In this document: positions 36,011-44,827 of the stretch, piece by piece
How the letters are laid out: each line of letters begins with the position of its first letter
How positions within the stretch are numbered: the stretch's first letter is position 1
From: Acinetobacter sp. A47
Lineage (GTDB): Bacteria > Pseudomonadota > Gammaproteobacteria > Pseudomonadales > Moraxellaceae
NCBI RefSeq assembly: GCF_000805455.1
Contig: NZ_JSUS01000027.1
Span: 1-64,000, forward strand
Reading direction: 5' to 3'
Length of the DNA: 64,000 nt
Made by a program: the position numbers and the translations under genes
The notes under the pieces: model-generated
Seen by the model: the letters and a program-made list of their open reading frames with translations, nothing else
Databases searched by the model: none
Told to the model about the DNA's origin: nothing

Positions 36011-36598
36011 ATGGGACATCGTTTAAGTAAAATCTATACACGTACAGGTGACTCAGGTACCACCGGTCTGGGAGATGGTTCTCGCGTAGCCAAAGATGAT
36101 TTACGTATTGCTGCGCTCGGCGATGTCGATGAACTCAATGCAACCATTGGTGTACTTCGCGCACAAATCAGTGCCAGCCAGATTGAAAATAAAGCACATT
36201 GGGATAAAAGCTTAAGCCTGATTCAACACTGGTTGTTTGATCTGGGGGGTGAAGTCTGTATTCCAAACTATCACCTGCTTCAACCTGTATGCATCGACTT
36301 TCTAGAAAAAGAAATCGACCACATGAATGAGGCTTTACCGATGTTAAAAGACTTCATTTTGCCATCAGGTACTTTGGCTTGTAGTTATGCTCATCAAGCC
36401 CGTGCAGTGTGTCGTCGTGCAGAACGTGCCTTACTATCGGTACATCATCGCGACCAGAATATTCAGGCAACGGCGCTACAATTGTTGAATCGCTTATCTG
36501 ACTGGTTATTCGTTGCCTCTCGTGCTTTACAGCGCACCGAGGGAGGGAGCGAAGTGCTTTGGCAAAAAAATATAAACGACAGTATCGATCAAGCATAA
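36011..36598 (+). CDS. cob(I)yrinic acid a,c-diamide adenosyltransferase, PduO type
   Basis: A 195-residue PduO-type ATP:corrinoid adenosyltransferase. The N-terminal ATP loop is visible as 'KIYTRTGDSGTTGLGDGSRV', followed by 'LGDVDELNATIGVLRAQI'; the C-terminal helix has 'ARAVCRRAERALLSV' and 'LNRLSDWLFVASRALQR', both diagnostic. It attaches the adenosyl group to reduced cobalamin, making coenzyme B12. It follows btuB and a terminator by about 25 bases, so the gene pair joins B12 import and activation. Confidence 0.93.
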   Translation: MGHRLSKIYTRTGDSGTTGLGDGSRVAKDDLRIAALGDVDELNATIGVLRAQISASQIENKAHWDKSLSLIQHWLFDLGGEVCIPNYHLLQPVCIDFLEKEIDHMNEALPMLKDFILPSGTLACSYAHQARAVCRRAERALLSVHHRDQNIQATALQLLNRLSDWLFVASRALQRTEGGSEVLWQKNINDSIDQA

Positions 36599-36621
36599 CT
36601 TTTCAATAAAGGCAGAAACAA

Positions 36622-37338
36622 ATGCGAATTATTGGTCATCGTGGTGCGCGTGGTGAAGCCCCTGAAAATACCTTGGGCGGCTTTCGTTATCTGCATGATT
36701 TGGGCGTACGTGGCGTTGAATTTGATGTCCGCCAACTAAAAGATGATCAACTGGTCGTGATTCATGATGATGACTTTGTACGTACCGCAGGACGCTCTCA
36801 GCAGGTTGAAAACTGTAACTTAGCTGAGGCCCGGCAATTCGATCATCGTCATCAATGGCAAGCCTGGGCATTTGAAGAATATACGCCTAGCCTTTCCCAT
36901 GTTCTTGAGTGTCTCACTGACTTTGCGCATATCGAAGTGGAGATTAAAGCGGTTGCAGATGAGGCTGCGGCTGAACGGCTGATCGTACAGCTGCATCAAG
37001 ATTTAAAGGGCTTTGAGACAACGGCGACCATTACCAGTTTTGATGTCAAAATCTTGGCGGCATTACAGCGCCACCAGAGTCGTTTCAAGCGCGGATTACT
37101 GGTGGAAATTCCAGTTGGTGAATATGCAATTGAACTGGCGCATCAATATGGCTGCTGTCAGATTGGCTGGGGCGATGCACTGGCGACAGATGAAATCATT
37201 CAACAGACCCAACAGGCCAATCTTGAAATCAGTGTCTGGACAGTCAATGAAGTGGAACGCGCCAAACATCTTCAGCAGTTGGGCATACAAGGTTTGATTA
37301 CCGATGTTCCAAGTACCATGTTGCAGCATTTAAAGTAA
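36622..37338 (+). CDS. glycerophosphodiester phosphodiesterase
   Basis: A 238-residue GDPD TIM barrel of the cytosolic UgpQ type (no signal peptide). Active-site residues are His6 in 'IIGHRGARGEAPENTLG', Glu33 and Asp35 in 'GVEFDVRQLKDDQLVVIHDD', and His48; Glu in 'IEVEIKA' completes the metal site. 'SVWTVNEVERAKHLQQLG' is typical near the C-terminus. It splits glycerophosphodiesters such as deacylated phospholipids into glycerol-3-phosphate and an alcohol. It follows the adenosyltransferase by 23 bases; no functional link is evident. Confidence 0.93.
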   Translation: MRIIGHRGARGEAPENTLGGFRYLHDLGVRGVEFDVRQLKDDQLVVIHDDDFVRTAGRSQQVENCNLAEARQFDHRHQWQAWAFEEYTPSLSHVLECLTDFAHIEVEIKAVADEAAAERLIVQLHQDLKGFETTATITSFDVKILAALQRHQSRFKRGLLVEIPVGEYAIELAHQYGCCQIGWGDALATDEIIQQTQQANLEISVWTVNEVERAKHLQQLGIQGLITDVPSTMLQHLK

Positions 37339-37339
37339 A

Positions 37340-37363
37340 AAAGGCGGAGTTTATTCCGCCTTT
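37340..37363. terminator. bidirectional terminator
   Basis: aaaggcgga / tccgccttt with a six-base loop between convergent genes. Confidence 0.85.
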
Positions 37364-37367
37364 GCTT

Positions 37368-37895
37368 TTATTTCTTACGCTGGGCCTGAATCAAACGTTG
37401 CCCTTTTGCATCTAATAAATACAAGTTTGCACCATCCAGCTGGAAGCGTTCGACCCGCTGAATCGCATCCATCAAGTCTGCCTCTTGCGCCAAAGCGCGG
37501 TTACAGCTCTGGTGCTGTGCCATCACATCAAAATCCAGTTTACGCTGGCTAAAGTCATACTTGTAACGCCCGTAAATATTGTTGCAGCCGGTATGCCCTG
37601 ACACCATCTTGGAAACCGAGTTGAGCTGAAAGCCCGGATACTGGTTAAAAAACAAGGCGCGCTTGCCCTGAATGGTGGTAATTTGCCAATCCACATCTTG
37701 CACACCATCGGTACTTTTACGGACTTGCATGGCAGGTGGATGGGTTACCCGTTTGGGTTGCAAGGTGTTTTTTTGCACGGGCTGAGGTTGGCTTTGACAC
37801 GCTGCCAGCATGACAGCAGCAGAGAAAATTAAAGTTTTGTTAAAAAATGCCTTCAAAGAAAAAATGGGATTTTTCATGGTAATTTGCTCAGACAT
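37368..37895 (-). CDS. META-domain lipoprotein (HslJ-like)
   Basis: A 175-residue lipoprotein with lipobox Cys33 ('LIFSAAVMLAACQSQ'); starting at the ATG at 37875-37877 would shorten the signal to a more usual length, but AAGGTGA upstream of 37895 favours the longer form. The mature part is a META domain (HslJ family): 'DVDWQITTIQGKRALFF', the signature 'MVSGHTGCNNIYGRYKYD', and 'QSCNRALAQEADLMDAI'. META-domain proteins are linked to heat-shock and novobiocin resistance phenotypes in E. coli; mechanism unknown. Periplasmic, membrane-anchored by inference. Confidence 0.82.
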   Translation of the reverse strand: MSEQITMKNPIFSLKAFFNKTLIFSAAVMLAACQSQPQPVQKNTLQPKRVTHPPAMQVRKSTDGVQDVDWQITTIQGKRALFFNQYPGFQLNSVSKMVSGHTGCNNIYGRYKYDFSQRKLDFDVMAQHQSCNRALAQEADLMDAIQRVERFQLDGANLYLLDAKGQRLIQAQRKK

Positions 37896-38106
37896 TGATT
37901 TATTTCACCTTTTGATTCATTGATCAAATTGACAAATGAATTCTGTTACTGTTCTTTCGATACAACTGTAGAATAATGCTAGTGCTAAACGATTTGGACA
38001 TGCTAATATCAGTGATAAAATAGCAATATATCGTCGTGATTGGTTTTGCTATCTCGTTTAGTTTTATTATCTTGTACAAACAAGGTTATTAGGAGCGCTG
38101 ACGGAT

Positions 38107-39276
38107 ATGACTTCCGCCCCACTCAAAAAAGCACCCATTAACTGGACTGCTAGCATTACCTTAATTGGAACACCAATTCTTGCCGCTATTTTAATTCCTT
38201 TATATGCTTATTATTATGATTTTAGTGTAAGTGCGTGGGTCAGCATGTTCTTCCTGCTGGCACTCAGTAGCCTTGGAATTACAGCAGGTTATCACCGTCT
38301 TTGGGCACACCGTGCCTATGAAGCTGCCTTACCGCTTAAAATCTTGCTGATGATTGGGGGAACCTTTGCCGTCCAGAACAGTATTTTATACTGGGCTTCA
38401 GGTCACCGTACCCATCACCGCCATGTCGATGATGTTGATCAGGACCCATATTCCATCAAGCGTGGTTTCTGGTATGCACATTTAGGCTGGATGATTCGCG
38501 ACCATTCCCCGTCTCAACCTGATTTTAAAAATGCCCCTGATTTGCTTAATGACAAACTGGTGATGTTCCAGCACAAATACTATGTGCCGCTGGTCATTGC
38601 AGTTCATGTCGGCGTATTAGGATTGATTGGCTGGGCAACCGGTGATCTCTGGGGCGTGATTTTACTGGGTGGTTTATTGCGTTTGATCATTAGCCACCAT
38701 GTGACCTTCTTCATCAATTCGCTTTGCCACATGTGGGGCAAACGTCCGTATACCGATGAAAATACCGCACGTGACAACTTCGTATTGGCTATTTTCACTT
38801 GGGGCGAGGGTTATCATAACTACCACCACATCTTCCAGTACGACTACCGTAATGGCGTGAAATGGTGGCAATATGACCCAACCAAATGGTTGATCTGGAC
38901 CAGTTCAAAACTTGGTTTAGCTAAAAATTTACGCCGTATTCCAAGTTTTAATATCAAAAAAGCCGAGCTGGCGATGAAGTTTAAATATGCAGAACGTGAT
39001 CTGGCGATCTATGGGCATGATGTCAATACCGACATCGTGCAAATAAAGCAACGTATTGCTCAGGAATATGAAGCATTTACCCATACCTTAAATGACTGGG
39101 CCAAGCTGAAAGAACAAGAGCTTCAGGCAAAGAAAGCCGCCATGGCAGAAAAAATCCATCAAATGGATCACAAGCTTAAAGTGGATTTCCAGTTACTTGA
39201 GCATCGTTTAAGTCATCACCGTGAATGTCTGGAAACTTTAATGCGCAACATCAAAAAAGCGCCTGTTTCCGAATAA
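38107..39276 (+). CDS. fatty acyl-CoA delta-9 desaturase
   Basis: A 389-residue integral-membrane di-iron desaturase. The three His boxes are 'HRLWAH' (63-68), 'HRTHHR' (100-105) and 'EGYHNYHH' (234-241), in the order and spacing of the stearoyl-CoA-desaturase family; four membrane helices flank them. It introduces a cis double bond in acyl chains, adjusting membrane fluidity. After about residue 290 there is a roughly 90-residue, Lys/Glu-rich helical tail ('LKEQELQAKKAAMAEKIHQM') that is not part of the core desaturase and is probably a coiled coil. The start ATG lies after AGGAG further upstream. Confidence 0.92.
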   Translation: MTSAPLKKAPINWTASITLIGTPILAAILIPLYAYYYDFSVSAWVSMFFLLALSSLGITAGYHRLWAHRAYEAALPLKILLMIGGTFAVQNSILYWASGHRTHHRHVDDVDQDPYSIKRGFWYAHLGWMIRDHSPSQPDFKNAPDLLNDKLVMFQHKYYVPLVIAVHVGVLGLIGWATGDLWGVILLGGLLRLIISHHVTFFINSLCHMWGKRPYTDENTARDNFVLAIFTWGEGYHNYHHIFQYDYRNGVKWWQYDPTKWLIWTSSKLGLAKNLRRIPSFNIKKAELAMKFKYAERDLAIYGHDVNTDIVQIKQRIAQEYEAFTHTLNDWAKLKEQELQAKKAAMAEKIHQMDHKLKVDFQLLEHRLSHHRECLETLMRNIKKAPVSE

Positions 39277-39413
39277 TGGCATAGCAGTTCAAAATGGTCT
39301 CAAATCGAGGCCATTTTTTATGCCTGCTGTTTCAGGTGCTGATCTTATATGCTTGTCCATTGCACAGGTTAATTTGCTATAGTCATAGATCAGCCTTTCA
39401 AGATATTTCGCTT

Positions 39414-40856
39414 ATGCAATTTAATCCGCGCTATGACTCTTTAAATCCCAAGCTTTATCATCAGCAACAACCTAGTCCGTTGCGTGGTGCCAAAGCAGGC
39501 CATTTCAATGAAGCCTTGGCAGATGAGTTGCAATGGAGCGAAGAAGACAAAGCCAACTGGGTGGAAATCTGTAGCGGTCAAAAAACCTATGCCGAGTTTA
39601 CGCCTTTAGCAATGGTCTATGCAGGGCATCAATTTGGACAATGGGCTGGACAACTCGGGGATGGTCGAGGTTTGCTGATCGGACAAATCCTGAATAAACA
39701 CGGTGAAACCATTGATCTACATCTGAAAGGTGCAGGCCCTACCCCCTATTCACGTATGGGTGATGGCCGTGCTGTGCTGCGTTCGGTAATTCGTGAATAT
39801 CTGGCGGGACATGCCTTAAATGCGTTGGGTGTAGCCTCCAGCCATGCCGTCGGTTTTACCAGTTCCACGCAAGGTGTACAGCGTGAAACCTTGGAGCTTG
39901 GGGCGATGCTGTTACGTACCTCCGAATGCCATATTCGTTTGGGTCATTTTGAATGGATCAATCAATATGCACCTGAACTGTTGGCAGAGTTTACCCAGAA
40001 ATGTATCGAGTGGCATTATCCGGAATGCCTTGAAGCTGAACATCCGGTTCTGGCATTTGCTGAAGCCGTGATTGAACGAACTGCGATCATGATTGCCAAA
40101 TGGCAACTGGTCGGTTTTGCACATGGGGTCATGAATACCGACAATCTCAATATTACTGGTTCAACCCTCGATTTTGGCCCTTACGGTTTTATGGAGCGTT
40201 TCCGTCCAAACTGGATAAACAACCACTCCGATTATCAGGGGCGATACACCTATCAAAACCAGCCTAGTATTGGCCACTGGAATCTGTGGACATGGCTGAA
40301 CAACCTGATTCCTTTGGCATCGGACGCAGATAAGGAACAGTTCAAACAGGATCTGGCAAGCTGCCTGGAAAAATTTGAACCGACATTTTTACAGCATTAT
40401 GGTCAGGGGCTTTGCCAAAAAATGGGTCTGCCGCATTTCCATAAAGATAGTCTAGATTGCAGTTTTGCCTTCTTGAGAATTTTGCAAACCGAACAACTGG
40501 ATTACACCCAGAGCTTTATTCGTCTGCAACAACAGGATTATAAAGCTTTAAGAGATGACTGTATTCATATACAGCAGTTCGATGATTTCCTGACACATTA
40601 CCAGCAGATCCGCCAGCATCAGGATACCGATGAATTAGATCAGCAGATGCAACAGGTCAATCCGCAGTATGTCCTGCGCAATCATATGGCGCAGAAAGCG
40701 ATTGAGCAGGCTGAACGTGGTGATTTTAGTGAGGTTGACCGTTTATTTAAACTGCTCAATCAGCCGTACCAAAAACAGCCTGATCTGGAAACACAAGCAG
40801 ATACCGCACCTTTACCAAGTGATGTTCCTGAAGTGATGGTGAGTTGTTCATCTTAA
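39414..40856 (+). CDS. selO: protein adenylyltransferase SelO (YdiU family)
   Basis: A 480-residue pseudokinase-fold protein. ATG 39414 gives the usual start (MQFNPRYDSL); 40 further in-frame residues upstream are not conserved. Marks include 'YAGHQFGQWAGQLGDGRGLL', 'LHLKGAGPTPYSRMGDGRAV' with Lys105, Glu128 in 'IREYLAGHALN', and the DFG-like 'GSTLDFGPYGFMERF' after 'NTDNLN'. SelO transfers AMP from ATP to Ser/Thr/Tyr of target proteins and protects against oxidative stress. The protein ends V-S-C-S-S, with Cys478 at the position of selenocysteine in the vertebrate enzyme. Confidence 0.93.
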   Translation: MQFNPRYDSLNPKLYHQQQPSPLRGAKAGHFNEALADELQWSEEDKANWVEICSGQKTYAEFTPLAMVYAGHQFGQWAGQLGDGRGLLIGQILNKHGETIDLHLKGAGPTPYSRMGDGRAVLRSVIREYLAGHALNALGVASSHAVGFTSSTQGVQRETLELGAMLLRTSECHIRLGHFEWINQYAPELLAEFTQKCIEWHYPECLEAEHPVLAFAEAVIERTAIMIAKWQLVGFAHGVMNTDNLNITGSTLDFGPYGFMERFRPNWINNHSDYQGRYTYQNQPSIGHWNLWTWLNNLIPLASDADKEQFKQDLASCLEKFEPTFLQHYGQGLCQKMGLPHFHKDSLDCSFAFLRILQTEQLDYTQSFIRLQQQDYKALRDDCIHIQQFDDFLTHYQQIRQHQDTDELDQQMQQVNPQYVLRNHMAQKAIEQAERGDFSEVDRLFKLLNQPYQKQPDLETQADTAPLPSDVPEVMVSCSS

Positions 40857-40929
40857 TGGTGGATGGTTATGATTACCCAGTGCCGCTATTGCGATGTAGC
40901 GGATTAACTGATTTAAAAAGAAGAACCTC

Positions 40930-41511
40930 ATGAAAACTGGTCTGATTGTGGGATGCGTCATTTTAGTGATTTTATTGGTACTGGCATATTACCAATATGG
41001 CAAATTCATCCCTACATTTACGGCATCCCATACGCCTTTAACAGCCGAACACATACAGCTGCTCAAACAAGGTAAACCTGTCACCTCAATCGAAGTCTTT
41101 AAAAGCCAGCGCATACTGCAATTAAAACATCAACAGGAAATCATTCGCAGCTATCCGATGCGTCTGGGCTTTGAGCCAGTTGGACACAAGCAGTTTGAAG
41201 GTGACGGTAAAACACCTGAGGGAACCTATTCAATTGACTGGCGCAATCCGCAAAGTGCCTACTATAAATCGTTGCATATCTCCTACCCCAATGCTGATGA
41301 TCTAAGTTATGCCAAGCAGCACAACCGCTCAGCCGGGGGAGATGTGATGATTCATGGTACAGTGCCGACCGGCATGACTTCACTATCCACAAGTAAAACC
41401 TACCTGCCACGTAAAGACTGGACCTTGGGCTGTATCGCGGTAAGTAACTCGGATATGGATGAAATATGGCAGTTGGTGAGTAACCACACACCGATTATCA
41501 TTCACCCATAA
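40930..41511 (+). CDS. L,D-transpeptidase (YkuD) family protein
   Basis: A 193-residue protein with an N-terminal membrane anchor (residues 3-21, 'TGLIVGCVILVILLVLAYYQ') and a periplasmic YkuD domain. The catalytic motif is His142 ('VMIHGTVPTG') with nucleophile Cys168 in 'WTLGCIAVSN'. L,D-transpeptidases make 3-3 peptidoglycan cross-links or attach proteins to peptidoglycan; small anchored ones like this (ErfK-like) may also act as muramoyl-tetrapeptide carboxypeptidases. An inverted repeat (acaggctt/aagcctgt, about 41527-41549) follows without a U-run. Confidence 0.9.
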   Translation: MKTGLIVGCVILVILLVLAYYQYGKFIPTFTASHTPLTAEHIQLLKQGKPVTSIEVFKSQRILQLKHQQEIIRSYPMRLGFEPVGHKQFEGDGKTPEGTYSIDWRNPQSAYYKSLHISYPNADDLSYAKQHNRSAGGDVMIHGTVPTGMTSLSTSKTYLPRKDWTLGCIAVSNSDMDEIWQLVSNHTPIIIHP

Positions 41512-41918
41512 GGCTTTAAATGTTCAGACAGGCTTGCGGATAAAGCCTGTGATCAAACCGGACAAGGCTTATTCAGGGGATAAGTTTGCAAGCTAGAATC
41601 AATCTCATTTCAATCAGCCAGCTCACCACAAGTGTTTGTAAAGTAATGTAATCTTATTGAGTAGAATATCAAGCGATGCTTGAGTTAAAACCAGAAAAGC
41701 AGATAATTTCGACAAAATCTTTGCGAAACTATCCACATTTTCTGTGGATAACGCTGTGGTTATCCACAGGATAAAAGTTTTTACCGCACTTCACCCTTTA
41801 TCCTTATCAAAACTCATCTCTTGTCAGTTTCTCTATCCGAAGAAAAAAAGATGAGTTTATCTATAGAAACTGTTCCACATTTTTTGATTATGAGCTACCA
41901 CAAACCAAGTAATGCATC
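41512..41918. other. 407-base convergent intergenic region
   Basis: No gene found between the ends of the transpeptidase and baeR. It contains a GC-poor tract and the DnaA-box cluster described separately. There is no clear terminator for either gene; aaaaaatgtggaacagtttc-like and cactgaaa-type short repeats are not convincing. Confidence 0.55.
41729..41768. promoter_or_regulatory. cluster of three DnaA boxes (TTATCCACA)
   Basis: Within 40 bases there are CTATCCACA (41729-41737, one mismatch), TGTGGATAA (41743-41751, exact on the minus strand) and TTATCCACA (41760-41768, exact). The last two form a 9-base inverted repeat with an 8-base spacer. Position between convergent gene ends makes a promoter role unlikely. 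I cannot tell from the window whether DnaA binds here. Confidence 0.55.
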
Positions 41919-42605
41919 TTACTCATCTGGATATTCAAAACGATAACCAACACCATAAACAGCCTGAATCCATTCATGACGATTGCCTGTATCCGCTGCT
42001 TCTGAAATCTTACGGCGCAGATTTTTAATATGGCTGTCAATCACACGGTCTGCCACATCAAAGCTGTCCGGATTGATATGATCGAGCAACTGTGCACGTG
42101 AATAGACCTGACCAAGATGCTCTAAAAACAGCTCCAGTAAACGGAACTCTGTTGGGGTCAGGGTCAGTGCTTTTTGCTGATACCAGATACGTTGCTGGGC
42201 CTTATCAATGCGGAACAAGTCGTTTTGTTCCGGCTCGGCTTTACGTTCTAAACGGCGCAACACCGCTTGCACACGGGCAACCAGTTCCTTTGGACTAAAA
42301 GGCTTGCAGATATAGTCATCTGCACCCATATTGAGGCCCAGCACACGGTCAATCTCTTCAGTACGTGCCGTCACCATAATGATCGGCAGGTCAGACTGTT
42401 CACGCACCTTACGGCAAATGGTCAGGCCATCCATACGCGGCACCATCAGGTCCAGGATCATCAGGCTGGGTTTACGTTGCTGAAACTGGGTATAAGCATC
42501 CTGACCATCATGGAACATACTGACTTCAAAACCAGCAGCTTCTAAATAATCACGAACCAACTGTGCCAGTTCAACTTCGTCTTCAACCAACATAATATGT
42601 TTCAT
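41919..42605 (-). CDS. baeR: response regulator of the OmpR family, BaeR
   Basis: A 228-residue two-component regulator, started at the ATG at 42603-42605 with AGGA eight bases before; two earlier in-frame ATGs (42614, 42623) are too close to ribosome sites. The receiver domain has the acidic pocket and phospho-acceptor Asp52 ('LMILDLMVPRMDG'), 'MVTARTEEIDR' and 'YICKPF' with the conserved Lys; the winged-helix domain contains 'LTPTEFRLLELFLEHLGQVY' and 'VIDSHIKNLRRKI'. The sequence closely resembles BaeR of A. baumannii, which with BaeS controls RND efflux pumps (AdeABC/AdeIJK) under envelope stress. BaeS follows on the same strand upstream. Confidence 0.9.
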   Translation of the reverse strand: MKHIMLVEDEVELAQLVRDYLEAAGFEVSMFHDGQDAYTQFQQRKPSLMILDLMVPRMDGLTICRKVREQSDLPIIMVTARTEEIDRVLGLNMGADDYICKPFSPKELVARVQAVLRRLERKAEPEQNDLFRIDKAQQRIWYQQKALTLTPTEFRLLELFLEHLGQVYSRAQLLDHINPDSFDVADRVIDSHIKNLRRKISEAADTGNRHEWIQAVYGVGYRFEYPDE

Positions 42606-42650
42606 GGTCTTCATCCTATCCATCCTCCTCTACCACAGAGGAGCTAAAAT

Positions 42651-44318
42651 TTATGCGATTTGTTTTGGGAAAGTCAGTACACAACGTAATCCACCTAATG
42701 GTGAATGATCGAAAGTCAGTGAACCGCCTAAAGCTTGGGCCAGTTTACAGGATAAAGCCAGCCCCAGACCTGTTCCACCTGTACTGCGTGTACGAGAATC
42801 ATCAACACGGTAGAAACGCTCCCCCAGACGGGCCAGTTGTTCATCGGTCATTCCCAGTGGACTGTCATCTACATACAATATCCATTGTTGCTCGCTTTGT
42901 TGAGTATGGATCTGTATTTTGCCCCCCTGTTCGGTATAGCGCACACAGTTCCCCAGCAAATTGACTATGATCTGTTTAAAACGGTCCCGATCCAGAGAAA
43001 GTAAGGCTCCTTCACCTGACAAGGTGACGTCGAGCTGATGTTGCTCAAAGGTAGCCTTGAAGTTTTCAACTTCCTGCAACACCACATCCCACGGATTGAC
43101 TTCAGCAAAATAGCACTTTAACTGCTGCGCATCGGCCTGTGCCAGATCTGCCAGATCCTGAGTTAACTTTTTCAAACTGCTGACCTGGCGCATCATGGCA
43201 TCCAGATGTTCAGGAGTGGCTTTACGTATACCGTCCTGCATCGCTTCAATTTGTGCCTGCAATACGGCGAGCGGCGTTTTTAACTCATGCGATGTATCGG
43301 CCACCCATTGACGGCGTGATTCTTCATGCTGGTGTAAAATATCTGCCAGATGGTTGAGCTGGTTCGATAAATCGCCCAGTTCATCATTCCGTTTAATGAC
43401 CACCTGATGCTGATAATTGCCCCGGGTCAGTTCTAGCGTGGCTTTTAACAGACGTTGAATCGGTTTTTTAAAATAAGTCGCCATCAGCAGTGCAGCAATC
43501 AGGCTCGAAAGTACGGTTAAGGCATAGACCAGCAGCAAATAACGCTTCTGATTACTAAAGAAATTAATACTGGATGCATCATCCTGATCCAGCACCGGTT
43601 TTAAACCGAGATAGCCTACCACCTGATCTCCGACAATAATCGGACGGAATGAAATCTGGTCTGTTGCAGGCTCACCCACAATAAACTGCTGCTTTTCATC
43701 ATATAAAGACAGGCGTGAACTCAGCCCCAGACGGTCCGGAATCGAGACAAAACGCTTTTTCCCCTGTTCAGGCAGGTTTAACTTGCTGTCCGACTTATCA
43801 TCTTTACCATCTTTCTTTAAACGGAACTGGCTCGGACTGAGCGGAAAGCGCAGGCCTTCAAAGGGTTGATATTCTGAAGGCAGGTTTTGCTTGAGAATTT
43901 TAAGCTCTTCATCATTAAAAATCTGACGGTTTCGCATCTCAAGGTTATTTTGCGCCAAGGTCGGTGACAGGCTCAGTAAGGTATGGTCATTAAAATAACG
44001 CTGCTGCAAGGCAATATCATACTGACGGCGTAGCCACCACTGGGACAGCCGGTCATAGTCATCGGGGGCAGCAGTCCCTTCAATCTGCAAAATCTGCGCC
44101 TGAATGGCATTGCCCCAGTCATGATAGACCGTATAGACATTGCCCAGATTGGCAATCAGCCGATCCAGTTTCTGCATTTCAACATCAGCGACATATCTTG
44201 CAAAGTTTTTTTGCATGGTCCAGTGCAAAATTCCCAGACTGATCGTGGCAATCAGCAAGGTGGTCAGCAATACCGTTAAAAATAGACGTAAGGCTAAAGG
44301 GACACGACGGACATTCAA
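42651..44318 (-). CDS. baeS: sensor histidine kinase BaeS
   Basis: A 555-residue kinase. N-terminal helix (about 10-32), a periplasmic sensor domain to about residue 258, a second helix (about 260-282), HAMP, then HisKA with phospho-acceptor His344 ('WVADTSHELKTPLAVLQAQI') and a HATPase with N box 'IVNLLGNCVRYTEQGG' and G boxes 'GTGLGLALSCKLAQALGGSL'. The D box is 'LYVDDSPLGMTDEQL', slightly degenerate as in BaeS. Partner of the adjacent BaeR; upstream of it in the operon (45-base spacer). The periplasmic domain contains a short Lys/Asp-rich insert ('KKDGKDDKSDSK'). Confidence 0.9.
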   Translation of the reverse strand: MNVRRVPLALRLFLTVLLTTLLIATISLGILHWTMQKNFARYVADVEMQKLDRLIANLGNVYTVYHDWGNAIQAQILQIEGTAAPDDYDRLSQWWLRRQYDIALQQRYFNDHTLLSLSPTLAQNNLEMRNRQIFNDEELKILKQNLPSEYQPFEGLRFPLSPSQFRLKKDGKDDKSDSKLNLPEQGKKRFVSIPDRLGLSSRLSLYDEKQQFIVGEPATDQISFRPIIVGDQVVGYLGLKPVLDQDDASSINFFSNQKRYLLLVYALTVLSSLIAALLMATYFKKPIQRLLKATLELTRGNYQHQVVIKRNDELGDLSNQLNHLADILHQHEESRRQWVADTSHELKTPLAVLQAQIEAMQDGIRKATPEHLDAMMRQVSSLKKLTQDLADLAQADAQQLKCYFAEVNPWDVVLQEVENFKATFEQHQLDVTLSGEGALLSLDRDRFKQIIVNLLGNCVRYTEQGGKIQIHTQQSEQQWILYVDDSPLGMTDEQLARLGERFYRVDDSRTRSTGGTGLGLALSCKLAQALGGSLTFDHSPLGGLRCVLTFPKQIA

Positions 44319-44449
44319 AAGCTTAATCTCAATAGTGTTCTATTTGTGGATTGTAACCAACATGGTTGAAAAAGACTCTCCATTGTTTCTTCATCTTTAT
44401 TATCTAATCTTTAATCATTAAATCACAACTGCTTACGCTGGACAAAACA

Positions 44450-44827
44450 ATGGACAAGACAAAAATTGTATTGATGACCACCCTGCTCGGTTCTGTTTTA
44501 GGCCTGGCTGCCTGCCAGTCGACTACGCCAGCGGAACAGTCAATGAACCGTGATGCTCACCGACATCATCATATGCAACGTGCGCCACTGACACCGGAAC
44601 AGCAGGCTGAATGGCAGGCCAAACGTGAACAGCGTCTGCAACAGCGCGAACAGATGCGCCAGCAACATCAGGCCCAGCGAACCCTGATTGAGCAGGCCTG
44701 TCAGGGTAAACGTATCGGAGAACGTGTGAATGTGCAATGGAATAACCGTGTAATTGAAGGGAGCTGTGAAGTGCGTTTCACGCCGGACAAATCGCAATTC
44801 AAACGTCAGGCCAATGCAACCACCTGA
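44450..44827 (+). CDS. small lipoprotein, His/Gln-rich N-part
   Basis: A 125-residue lipoprotein (lipobox Cys22, 'LLGSVLGLAACQSTT'). After the anchor there is 'NRDAHRHHHMQRAPLTPEQQ', a Gln/Arg/Glu-rich helix that reads like a coiled coil, and a conserved-looking C-terminus, 'EQACQGKRIGERVNVQWNNR' with a second Cys pair partner in 'EGSCEVRFTP'. I do not recognise the family, though similar proteins occur in Acinetobacter. It is divergent from baeS (131-base gap), so it could belong to the envelope stress response; that is inference only. Confidence 0.75.
   Translation: MDKTKIVLMTTLLGSVLGLAACQSTTPAEQSMNRDAHRHHHMQRAPLTPEQQAEWQAKREQRLQQREQMRQQHQAQRTLIEQACQGKRIGERVNVQWNNRVIEGSCEVRFTPDKSQFKRQANATT

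Noticed and set aside
41512..41918. Replication origin in the DnaA-box region
   Set aside because: Only three boxes, no AT-rich unwinding repeats arranged as in oriC, and no dnaA/dnaN/gyrB genes nearby.
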